Shown piece by piece: positions 1 through 5,442 of a stretch of DNA of 8,753 nt (the stretch's first letter is position 1; each line of letters begins with the position of its first letter). Under the pieces are notes generated by a model, which made no database searches, was not told where the DNA came from, and saw nothing but the letters and a program-made list of their open reading frames with translations. The stretch lies in assembly GCA_011053245.1 (NCBI GenBank), contig DRGS01000174.1, positions 1 through 8,753 on the forward strand, written 5' to 3'. The DNA is from Phycisphaerales bacterium (GTDB lineage: Bacteria; Planctomycetota; Phycisphaerae; Sedimentisphaerales; Anaerohalosphaeraceae). Both the position numbers and the translations under genes were made by a program.

Positions 1-90
1 ATTAGAGTTTTAGGAAAGCTTATAGGGCTTTCAAAAACACTAACAGGGTAAATCTTACCTTGGAGGTGGTGCGAAACAGTAGTGGCGTTT
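1..90. other. intergenic tail with no recognisable feature
   Basis: This stretch lies downstream of the hydrolase stop. It holds only a short GGTAA/TTACC inverted repeat (47-59), too small and lacking a T tract to be called a terminator. No gene is seen. Confidence 0.5.
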
Positions 91-825
91 TTATAGGGTT
101 CGTTTTTTATAAAACTTAATGATCTCGGCGAGGGACTTATTCGGCATTTCTCCATGTATGCCTGGAAAACCGATCTTTGGGATCTGAAGCAGTATTGAAG
201 AGATCTCACCTGGACCGTTAACTTCCCCTTCCGAAGCGATAAGCAAGGTGTCATTATCCAATAACCGTCGAATATTTTCAAGCTTTAGCCGGTTGGGCAA
301 TGTAGGGTCAATGAGTGCAATTGCGGCTACGCGCTCGATAAGTTCGGGACGCTGTTCCAAAAACTCAACGAGAATTTTCCCTCCCATGGAGAATCCGATG
401 AACCCAATTTTCTTGTCGGCGGGAATGTCGACTATGACTCGCTCAAGTTGATAAATGAACGAGTATCCTTCAATATCGGGACCAAAGCAATTGGGGTCGA
501 TAGCGACGAGTCCAAAGTCATTACTTCCAAATTCGCGGAAATAGGATTCCATGCTGGATTCACTGATGCGTGATTGCCGCAACAGGGTGTACGACCAAAC
601 CCCTGCACGTTCAGGATAGCCGAGAATAGCAATGACAATAAGTTTTTTGTCAAACGCATCGGGTGTAATCAGATTCCAATAGTCTTGCCCTACACGTTCG
701 TCGCTATAAAATTTCTTCACCGCTACCTTTGCAGCAAGAATATCCGCTACGACTTTATCCGTTGTTTTTTGTAATTCTGTTTCATCTTCAAGCATATATT
801 TGCCCTGTATAGGAACCTGTGACAT
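91..825 (-). CDS. alpha/beta hydrolase (dienelactone hydrolase-like)
   Basis: A predicted cytoplasmic serine hydrolase of 244 aa, close to the usual size of dienelactone hydrolase relatives. The nucleophile elbow GFSMGG is at residues 144-149 with Ser146 as nucleophile; classical dienelactone hydrolases carry Cys here. His224 in GIHGEM is the likely catalytic His, and Glu199 or Glu201 after the strand TLLIAS is the likely acid. The serine-to-His spacing (78) fits the dienelactone hydrolase triad. There is no signal peptide or membrane segment. The substrate cannot be told from the sequence. The start is uncertain. The ATG at 825 has no Shine-Dalgarno and would lie only about 13 nt from the predicted transcription start, whereas the ATG at 795 (Met11) has AGGG 7 nt upstream. 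The gene follows the acyltransferase gene on the same strand but has its own strong promoter. Confidence 0.85.
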   Translation of the reverse strand: MSQVPIQGKYMLEDETELQKTTDKVVADILAAKVAVKKFYSDERVGQDYWNLITPDAFDKKLIVIAILGYPERAGVWSYTLLRQSRISESSMESYFREFGSNDFGLVAIDPNCFGPDIEGYSFIYQLERVIVDIPADKKIGFIGFSMGGKILVEFLEQRPELIERVAAIALIDPTLPNRLKLENIRRLLDNDTLLIASEGEVNGPGEISSILLQIPKIGFPGIHGEMPNKSLAEIIKFYKKRTL

Positions 826-844
826 GAAAACCGATACCGATCGA

Positions 845-874
845 ATTATACCCTGCTTTTATTATGTTTGTCAA
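845..874 (-). promoter_or_regulatory. consensus sigma-70 promoter for the hydrolase gene
   Basis: On the minus strand a perfect -35 box TTGACA (869-874) is followed after 18 nt by a perfect -10 box TATAAT (845-850). Transcription would begin near position 838, just before the hydrolase gene. A short repeated motif (two ACCGAT units at about 829-840 on the plus strand) overlaps the expected start and could be an operator, but that is speculative. Confidence 0.8.
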
Positions 875-936
875 CTCGTGGTATAGCGAGTAAAGGAAAT
901 TTTGACAACAGTCAGCGGATCATTGTTTTCTTTGCG

Positions 937-1635
937 TTATTGCGTAAGGGACCGTGAGTTTTCGAGTTGTTCGACAACATAGGTGAGAAACTCGGCGGCG
1001 TAGAACTCGTTTACTATCATCTGATTTACCGTCAGCGACAGTGACAATACCCTTCGTTTTTCGATCTGTCCGTCATCTGCCATCCTTGGCATCTCTTTTA
1101 ATTTCCCCATCGCGATTATACCGATAGCTCCCGGCGGAGCGATCGCGTAAAAAGAATCGATACCGTACATCCCGAGGCTGCTCATGACAATATTAGCGCC
1201 GTCGAAATCGTCTGGCATAAGCCTGTTGGACCGCGCCTTCTTCAAGAGTTCATCGCTCTGGGCAGCTATCTGGGCCAGCGTCATACCTGTGGTGTCTTTA
1301 ATAACTGGAACGACCAGACCCTGCGCGGCGGCAACGGCGAAACCAACCCCGACATGTTCGGAGATCGTGATATGTTCACCATCATCGTCGCTGCCGGCAG
1401 CCATAAGCGGGAAACGTTCTATCGCACGCGAGATAGCAAGATAGAAAAAATCATTGGTAGATATCCGAACTCCGCTGTCCTTGCACCATTTCTTGCGCAC
1501 CTTCACCAGATCGGTAACATCAACATCACGTTCGAGATAACAGCACGGCATCTCGTGCTTGGACTTAAGCATCAGCTTACCGATAAGTCTTTGTATCCTC
1601 GTAAGAGGAATTGTCTTTTCCGTTACGCTTGTCAT
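937..1635 (-). CDS. stand-alone 2-oxoacid dehydrogenase E2-type acyltransferase domain with degenerate active site
   Basis: The 232 aa match only the C-terminal catalytic domain of dihydrolipoamide acyltransferases (chloramphenicol acetyltransferase fold). Family landmarks are IPLTRIQRLIGKLM (9-22), VSTND-like RISTNDF (57-63), the GVGFAVAAAQGLVVPVI stretch (96-112), the VMSSLGMYGIDSF stretch (150-162) and APPGAIGIIAMG (166-177). The lipoyl and peripheral-subunit-binding domains are absent: the protein begins directly at the catalytic fold. The hallmark DHRVVDG motif is replaced by NQMIVNE (204-210), so catalytic His becomes Gln205, Asp becomes Asn209 and Gly becomes Glu210. The fold is otherwise intact, which suggests a non-catalytic or repurposed homologue rather than a decayed gene. 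No E1 or E3 subunit gene is nearby. GGAAG lies 8 nt before the ATG and supports the start. Family assignment is firm; function is not. Confidence 0.85.
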   Translation of the reverse strand: MTSVTEKTIPLTRIQRLIGKLMLKSKHEMPCCYLERDVDVTDLVKVRKKWCKDSGVRISTNDFFYLAISRAIERFPLMAAGSDDDGEHITISEHVGVGFAVAAAQGLVVPVIKDTTGMTLAQIAAQSDELLKKARSNRLMPDDFDGANIVMSSLGMYGIDSFYAIAPPGAIGIIAMGKLKEMPRMADDGQIEKRRVLSLSLTVNQMIVNEFYAAEFLTYVVEQLENSRSLTQ

Positions 1636-1669
1636 ATTTGAACTTCCAAAATATCAAGACCAAGGGCCT

Positions 1670-1697
1670 ATTTTAGCACCAAAACTGTAATATGCAA
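1670..1697 (-). promoter_or_regulatory. possible extended -10 promoter for the acyltransferase-like gene
   Basis: On the minus strand TGCTAAAAT (1670-1678) fits an extended -10 element. A weak -35 (TTGCAT, 1692-1697) lies 16 nt upstream. This is 35 nt before the start codon of the acyltransferase-like gene. Only the -10 is convincing. Confidence 0.4.
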
Positions 1698-1824
1698 GAA
1701 CATACCTTAAAACCCGGCAAAATCCACGTTAACCCTCAAAGAATTAACGCCGATTATTTGTTAGGTCGCGTCGATTGTGCGCCCGAACGGAAAATCGTTG
1801 TAAAACCTTTGTTAAGAGTATGTT

Positions 1825-2943
1825 ATGAGGCAACAGCCCGTAATACAAATTGTTGATGACTCGACTGTAAATCTTGCCCTGCTCGAAGCGATCCTGAAAG
1901 GCGAGGGGTACTCCGTGTTATCGGTCCAGGACGCCAACGCCGCTTATGAAGTAGCCGCCGACCAACTCCCCGACCTGATACTGCTCGACATCATGATGCC
2001 CGACATCGATGGATTTGAAGTTTGCAAACAACTGAAACAGGATGCCGCCACAACCGACATACCCGTGATATTCGTCTCAGCAAAGGATGACGTCGAAAGC
2101 AAGGTAACCGGTTTCGATATCGGAGCGGTCGATTACATCACCAAACCATTCGAAAAGGTCGAGATACTGGCAAGGGTAAGGATCCATCTAAAGCTCAGCA
2201 TGTCGGCAAAAGCTTTAGCCGCAGAGCAATCCGAAAAATTAAAAAGCATCCATGACGCCCAGCAAGCCATACTCGTCCAGCCCGACGAAATCCAGGGCGC
2301 GAATTTCGGAGTCTGCTATCGACCAATGCACGAAGTCGGAGGAGATTTTTACGATGTAAAGAATATCGGCCAGGACATCTTCGGATATTTCGTCGCGGAC
2401 ACCAGCGGACACGACCTCAAAGCATCATTCGTCACACCTGCACTGAAAGCGCTGGTCGGCGAAAACGTAAATCCCGTCTACACCTTGGTAGAGACAATGA
2501 AACACATCAACAGCGTACTCAACAACATGCTGACAGACGGAAAACACGTCACGGCAAGTTACGCGAAACTATACCGAAAAAAAGGTCTCCTCGAAGTGAT
2601 AAACGCCGGCCACCCACCGATAATATTTCTCGCCGAAAACGGAAGGCCACAGTCGCTTGATATCAATGGCGACGTACTTGGAGCCTTTGAGAGCGTATGC
2701 TTTGAGCCAAACTGCCGTCAAGTCGCACCCGGCGACAGATTCTTCATGTACAGCGACGGCCTCATCGAAACAGACGGCAACTCGCTTGAAGAGAGAAAAG
2801 AAGGAATAAAAAAGTTATGCGAATATTGCTACCAGAGACGCGAAGAACCCGTCCAGCAAGCTGTGGATAATATATGCAAAGACATCCTTGGCGACGACAG
2901 CGAATACAAAGACGATATTGTTCTTTTAGGAGTCCAGGTATGA
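1825..2943 (+). CDS. response regulator with SpoIIE/RsbU-type PP2C serine phosphatase output
   Basis: A 372-aa cytoplasmic two-domain regulator. The N-terminal receiver (about 5-122) has the acidic pair Asp11/Asp12, phosphoacceptor Asp55 in LLDIMMP, Ser85 at the switch position and Lys107 in TKPF. A short helical linker (about 125-155) leads to a PP2C/SpoIIE phosphatase domain (about 156-372). Its metal-binding motifs are complete: VGGDFYD (171-177), ADTSGHD (191-197), NAGHPP (260-265), YSDGLIE (309-315) and DDIVLLGV (363-370). In known partner-switching systems such enzymes dephosphorylate a STAS anti-anti-sigma protein, and the next genes encode just such a kinase and STAS protein. A sensor kinase phosphorylating Asp55 would therefore set the switch. 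A weak AAGAG precedes the ATG by about 6 nt. No convincing promoter was found in the 189-nt gap upstream. Confidence 0.93.
   Translation: MRQQPVIQIVDDSTVNLALLEAILKGEGYSVLSVQDANAAYEVAADQLPDLILLDIMMPDIDGFEVCKQLKQDAATTDIPVIFVSAKDDVESKVTGFDIGAVDYITKPFEKVEILARVRIHLKLSMSAKALAAEQSEKLKSIHDAQQAILVQPDEIQGANFGVCYRPMHEVGGDFYDVKNIGQDIFGYFVADTSGHDLKASFVTPALKALVGENVNPVYTLVETMKHINSVLNNMLTDGKHVTASYAKLYRKKGLLEVINAGHPPIIFLAENGRPQSLDINGDVLGAFESVCFEPNCRQVAPGDRFFMYSDGLIETDGNSLEERKEGIKKLCEYCYQRREEPVQQAVDNICKDILGDDSEYKDDIVLLGVQV
2928..2932 (+). promoter_or_regulatory. ribosome binding site AGGAG deciding the start of the anti-sigma kinase gene
   Basis: AGGAG lies 7 nt before the ATG at 2940, inside the end of the phosphatase gene. 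It favours this start over an in-frame upstream start at 2874, whose extra 22 residues do not resemble the family. Confidence 0.75.
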
Positions 2944-3368
2944 CCAGCGCCGCGCCACCAGCCAGACATTATTTTGCAGCTTTTCCGGCTGAGTTGGAAA
3001 ACATCGATATAGTCTGTACAAATATCAAAAAGCTCTTGACCAGATCGGGTAGTAAAGACATTTTGTTTGATGTCGAGCTACTCGCAAGAGAGGCTTTGGT
3101 AAACGCCATCACGCATGGAAGCTGCATGGATAAAAAAAAGAAAGTTACATTTGAGTTACGCTTAAGATGTGACGATATCATTATGGAGATAACAGATGCC
3201 GGCGAAGGCTTCGACTGGAAAGAGAAAATTACCAAAGAAACGCAGGTAACGAGCGAAGACGACAGAGGGCTCCCAATATTCAAGCATTATGCTGACGAAG
3301 TAAGTTATAACGATAAGGGTAACAAGCTTTTTATGAAGAAACGGATAAACGTTTCTTGCAGAGGATAG
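2940..3368 (+). CDS. RsbW/SpoIIAB-type anti-sigma serine kinase (HATPase_c_2)
   Basis: A 142-aa GHKL-type ATPase of the anti-sigma kinase family, near the normal length (about 140-160 aa). The N box reads EALVNAITHG (51-60): Glu51 and Asn55 have the same spacing as the catalytic Glu and Mg-binding Asn of SpoIIAB, so kinase activity is plausible. The G1 box is DAGEGF (86-91), and a G2-like DDRGLPIFKHYAD (107-119) follows. There are no membrane segments. In the known paradigm the protein binds a sigma factor or other target, and phosphorylates the STAS antagonist. Its ATG overlaps the phosphatase stop (ATGA), which implies translational coupling. The STAS gene begins 2 nt after its stop. No sigma factor gene is in the window, so the target is unknown. 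Confidence 0.9.
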   Translation: MTSAAPPARHYFAAFPAELENIDIVCTNIKKLLTRSGSKDILFDVELLAREALVNAITHGSCMDKKKKVTFELRLRCDDIIMEITDAGEGFDWKEKITKETQVTSEDDRGLPIFKHYADEVSYNDKGNKLFMKKRINVSCRG

Positions 3369-3370
3369 TT

Positions 3371-3676
3371 ATGAGTGAAATAATTACTGAGCAGGATCAG
3401 ATAATTGTAAAACCAATTGGCAACATTGTTGCTTCGATGGCATCGGACTTCCGCTTCGAGTTGCTCGGCCTGATAGAAGATGGCGCAACCCAACTGACAG
3501 TGAATCTTAAGGGCGTGAGGATGGTCGATTCCGATGGAATAGGTGCGCTCATAGCCGCACATAAGGCACTGGCCAAAAACGGCGGCAAACTGACTATCGC
3601 CAACCCCTCAGACGACATCCGCGAGTTTTTCAGTTTGATGCATCTCGACAAACAATTCACCATCAAAAAAACATAG
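3371..3676 (+). CDS. STAS-domain anti-anti-sigma factor (RsbV/SpoIIAA-like)
   Basis: A 101-aa single STAS domain. The core beta strand and loop reads VNLKGVRMVDSDGIGALIAAHKA (about 44-66, described by its key residues Asp53, Ser54, Asp55, Gly56). Ser54 is the only hydroxyl residue in the DSxG loop and is the predicted phosphorylation site. The residue after it is Asp, where well-known homologues have Ser or Thr. The start is set at the ATG at 3371, because GAGG (3361-3364) lies 6 nt upstream; an in-frame ATG at 3356 would add five residues and lacks such a site. Expected role: when dephosphorylated by the upstream PP2C protein it binds the upstream kinase and releases that kinase's target. 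Confidence 0.92.
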   Translation: MSEIITEQDQIIVKPIGNIVASMASDFRFELLGLIEDGATQLTVNLKGVRMVDSDGIGALIAAHKALAKNGGKLTIANPSDDIREFFSLMHLDKQFTIKKT

Positions 3677-3703
3677 ACTGCATAGCTCTGCCCGGGAAAT
3701 GCC

Positions 3704-3940
3704 ATGAATAACGAGATTCAGCGCAACATGGGCAACCAGCCTTTAACATCGATCATGGACGAAAAGGGCCTGACCGCTCACGACCTCGTCGCCGCATCCG
3801 AAGAGCAGATAACGCATAAAATGATCGCACGGGGCCGAAAGGGCAGACGACTGTCACGAAACGTCCAGTTCAAAATACTACGAGCGCTGATAAACGCAAC
3901 CGAAACACAATACGCACTAAAGGATGTATTCAACTACTAA
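3704..3940 (+). CDS. small XRE-like helix-turn-helix protein, possible output of the partner switch
   Basis: A 78-aa basic protein beginning 27 nt after the STAS stop on the same strand, with a modest GGGA 6 nt before its ATG. It probably belongs to the same operon. No close family name is recognised with certainty. The region 14-64 has a compact all-helical pattern: LTSIMDEKG, LTAHDLVAAS, then EEQITHKMIARGRKGRRLS and a final helix VQFKILRALINAT. Order and spacing resemble an XRE-type DNA-binding domain, with the basic segment RGRKGRR (43-49) able to contact DNA. There is no ligand or dimerisation domain beyond it. Its position at the end of a partner-switching operon without a sigma factor makes it a candidate regulator or target. 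That role is inference from position only. Confidence 0.72.
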   Translation: MNNEIQRNMGNQPLTSIMDEKGLTAHDLVAASEEQITHKMIARGRKGRRLSRNVQFKILRALINATETQYALKDVFNY

Positions 3941-3949
3941 CCCCCCCCC
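3941..3949 (+). repeat. homopolymeric C9 tract
   Basis: Nine consecutive C residues begin directly after the TAA of the small HTH gene. The tract is outside any reading frame, so slippage would not change a protein as annotated. It may be a sequencing-sensitive homopolymer. Confidence 0.9.
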
Positions 3950-3991
3950 GGTTTCGTTTAATTCGCCAAAGCAAGATAATACGCTATGGAT

Positions 3992-4011
3992 AATACCCCA
4001 ACGGGAGTATT
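3992..4011. terminator. weak hairpin between convergent genes, possible terminator
   Basis: The arms AATACCCC and GGGAGTATT can pair, with one mismatch, around a short AACG-type loop, between the ends of the plus-strand operon and the minus-strand regulator gene. A second hairpin with one mismatch (GCGGTTTT / AAAACGGC, 4023-4045) follows. Neither has a clean downstream U tract, so Rho-independent termination is only a suggestion. Confidence 0.3.
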
Positions 4012-4071
4012 TCATTGTAATTGCGGTTTTTGTCCTGAAAACGGCTTACTGGGGAAATGAACACGGATTTT

Positions 4072-4758
4072 TTATAGTGTGGTTTCGGTTGTGAATCTGT
4101 AGCCGATGTTTCTTATTGTTCTTATGAATTGCATATCTTCGGGGTTTGGTTGTATTTTACTGCGCAAAGTTGACATGAAACGGTCGACGGTGCGGTCGGT
4201 TACGAAGCAGCCGTAGCCCCATACGGCGTCCAATAGATGATCCCTTGTGAGGACACGGCCATGGTTTCGGCAGAGGCAGGCTAAGAGTTTGAATTCGCGC
4301 GGGGTAAGTATGACATCTTCGCCATCGCGGGTAAAGGTATTGTTCGATATGTTGAGCGCGAACGGGCCGAATGTGTATGTGGTGTCGTCTTCGGTTCGTT
4401 TGCGGCGAAGAAACGCGTTTGAGCGGGCAAGGAGTTCCTTTATGCTGAAGGGTTTGGTGACGTAGTCGTCGGCTCCGAGGTTGAGACCGAGAACGATGTC
4501 GGCTTCTTCGCCCTTGGCTGTGAGCATTATGATGGGTATGTCGATGCCCTTATCGCGGACGATGCGGCAGATCTCATAGCCGTTTATCTCCGGAAGCATG
4601 ATGTCGAGTATGATCAGGTCGGGCGATTCGTCGAGAGCGGCGGTTAGCCCGGCTTCGCCGTCGGCGGCGGTGAGTACATTGAACCCTGCATATGCGAAGT
4701 TGTCCTTTAAACCCCGCAGCATCGTCGGGTCATCTTCAATTATCAGTACGGTTTCCAT
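4072..4758 (-). CDS. OmpR/PhoB-family response regulator
   Basis: A 228-aa DNA-binding regulator of standard length. The receiver domain (about 1-118) carries Asp9/Asp10, phosphoacceptor Asp52 in LLDIMLP-like IILDIMLP, Thr80 and Lys102 in TKPF. The winged-helix effector (about 128-224) shows LTPREFKLLACL (151-162), the HGRVLTRDHLLDAVWG stretch (166-181), recognition-helix region DRTVDRFMSTLRSKI (188-202) and the final hairpin IRTIRNIGYRF (212-222). The likely partner is the histidine kinase encoded upstream on the same strand, but a RAYT gene and REP elements now lie between them. The ATG shares its A with the RAYT stop codon (TAATG), and only a weak GGAA precedes it. Its GC content is visibly higher than that of its upstream neighbours (41 of 60 bases in 4621-4680). 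Confidence 0.95.
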   Translation of the reverse strand: METVLIIEDDPTMLRGLKDNFAYAGFNVLTAADGEAGLTAALDESPDLIILDIMLPEINGYEICRIVRDKGIDIPIIMLTAKGEEADIVLGLNLGADDYVTKPFSIKELLARSNAFLRRKRTEDDTTYTFGPFALNISNNTFTRDGEDVILTPREFKLLACLCRNHGRVLTRDHLLDAVWGYGCFVTDRTVDRFMSTLRSKIQPNPEDMQFIRTIRNIGYRFTTETTL

Positions 4759-5324
4759 TATTTATTTAGTTCCATTGTTTTTTCGTCCCCTCCCTCACGG
4801 TCGGGGCTTGGTATTTGGGGGTTGATTACTGTTTGCCCATACGCCATTATTTCGCCCTGTTGTTCACGGACGTATCTAACTGCATTTGATAATTCGTGTG
4901 CATCCCATAAATACCGTGTACTTCCATGACGAGTCCATATTTTTGGAGGTATCTTTCTATCCTGCTCTGTTTTTAAGGCTCGCGTAGCGTATATTTTGCA
5001 GTCGTTCATTATTTTTTCCGGTGTGGCTCTTCCGGAAATAACTATATGAACATGATTTGTACGAACATGTACAGCGTATGCCTGCCATTTGCGATAATGG
5101 CAAACTTCGAGTATTGCTTCAAGAACTATTTGGCGATTTTGGGTGTTCATTACAAATGGTTCATTTTTCAGTATCTCTCTTTGGGAAGTTTCAAGTTTTG
5201 GGCGGGCGTAAATCAATTTGGTATTTCCACTATTGTTTTCCCAAACACTTCCGGCTTCGTTGCCGTGCAGCCATGTTCCATATGTTGTAAAAGTAATCAG
5301 ATAAGCTTTTGGATAATCTGTCAT
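4758..5324 (-). CDS. REP-associated tyrosine transposase (RAYT, Y1/HUH family)
   Basis: A 188-aa single-strand-specific HUH transposase homologue of the RAYT group. The N-terminal strand AYLITFTTYGTWLHG (7-21) is typical of one RAYT branch. The HUH motif is NHVHIVI (90-96; His91, His93) and the likely catalytic tyrosine is Tyr151 in VRYVREQQ (149-156). The conserved tract IWTRHGSTRYLW (129-140) lies before it. The start is set at the ATG at 5324; an in-frame GTG at 5366 falls inside a REP palindrome and would add residues unlike the family. REP copies flank the gene on both sides, as expected for RAYTs. The C-terminal residues from about 170 to 182 (IPSPDREGGDEK) are encoded by REP copy A. 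Its stop overlaps the regulator start. No frameshift or stop interrupts it, so it may be active. Confidence 0.88.
   Translation of the reverse strand: MTDYPKAYLITFTTYGTWLHGNEAGSVWENNSGNTKLIYARPKLETSQREILKNEPFVMNTQNRQIVLEAILEVCHYRKWQAYAVHVRTNHVHIVISGRATPEKIMNDCKIYATRALKTEQDRKIPPKIWTRHGSTRYLWDAHELSNAVRYVREQQGEIMAYGQTVINPQIPSPDREGGDEKTMELNK
4784..4813 (-). repeat. REP element copy A, inside the RAYT coding end
   Basis: It is identical over 30 bp to copy B (5410-5439). Its core folds as CCCC (4787-4790) with GGGG (4803-4806), a 2x2 internal loop, CC/GG, and a tetraloop (4795-4798). On the minus strand it begins TACCAAGCCCCG. It is read as the C-terminal codons of the transposase. Confidence 0.85.
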
Positions 5325-5353
5325 AATCAATTTTGCCGTTAAGTTTTCCCATT

Positions 5354-5380
5354 CCAAGCCCCGCACGTTAGTAAGGGGAT
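5354..5380 (+). repeat. REP element copy C, inverted variant
   Basis: It begins CCAAGCCCCG on the plus strand, opposite in orientation to copies A and B. It folds identically: CCCC (5359-5362) with GGGG (5375-5378), a 2x2 internal loop, AC/GT, and tetraloop GTTA. One stem pair is C-G in copies A and B but A-T here, a compensatory change. Confidence 0.8.
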
Positions 5381-5409
5381 GAAATAATTGTTTATATTAT
5401 CTATTTTTC

Positions 5410-5439
5410 CGTCCCCTCCCTCACGGTCGGGGCTTGGTA
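5410..5439 (-). repeat. REP element copy B, downstream of the kinase gene
   Basis: This is a perfect 30-bp match to copy A, starting 3 nt beyond the kinase stop codon. Its CGGGGCTTGG (5428-5437) is an exact inverted repeat of CCAAGCCCCG (5354-5363) in copy C. The pair forms a BIME-like inverted unit around an AT-rich spacer (5381-5409). Confidence 0.85.
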
Positions 5440-5442
5440 CTA

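Larger units (their letters stand above)
4784..5439 (-). mobile_element. RAYT/REP island between a kinase and its regulator
   Basis: The interval is bounded by two identical 30-bp direct REP copies and contains a third, inverted copy plus the RAYT gene. The flanking minus-strand genes encode a sensor kinase and a response regulator that would normally adjoin. RAYT elements usually mobilise REPs rather than transpose as a unit, so 'island' describes the layout and is not proof of a single insertion. Confidence 0.65.

Noticed and set aside
47..59. Small inverted repeat GGTAA/TTACC as a terminator of the hydrolase gene
   Set aside because: Five base pairs with a 3-nt loop and no T tract are too weak.
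902..907. TTGACA on the plus strand as a promoter
   Set aside because: No acceptable -10 follows at the right distance and the downstream genes are on the minus strand.
904..914. TGAC/GTCA inverted repeat after the acyltransferase-like gene as a terminator
   Set aside because: The stem is only four base pairs, so it could occur by chance.
1354..1641. Plus-strand reading frame opposite the acyltransferase-like gene
   Set aside because: It is antisense to a well-conserved family protein and has no recognisable motif, so it is a shadow frame.
2874..2939. N-terminal extension of the anti-sigma kinase
   Set aside because: It overlaps the phosphatase C-terminal motif DDIVLLGV in another frame, and a good AGGAG sits before the ATG at 2940.
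3397..3705. Minus-strand reading frame opposite the STAS gene
   Set aside because: It mirrors a clear STAS domain and shows no domain features of its own.
5046..5342. Plus-strand reading frame opposite the RAYT gene
   Set aside because: The Cys/Phe-rich translation has no motifs, whereas the opposite strand encodes the HUH motif and conserved RAYT blocks.
5325..5366. N-terminal extension of the RAYT from a GTG at 5366
   Set aside because: The extension begins inside REP copy C and its residues do not resemble RAYT N-termini; the ATG at 5324 starts at the conserved region.
4784..5439. REP copies as a CRISPR array or IS terminal repeats
   Set aside because: There are only three copies, in mixed orientation with unequal spacing, no regular spacers and no target-site duplication; REP with RAYT explains them.
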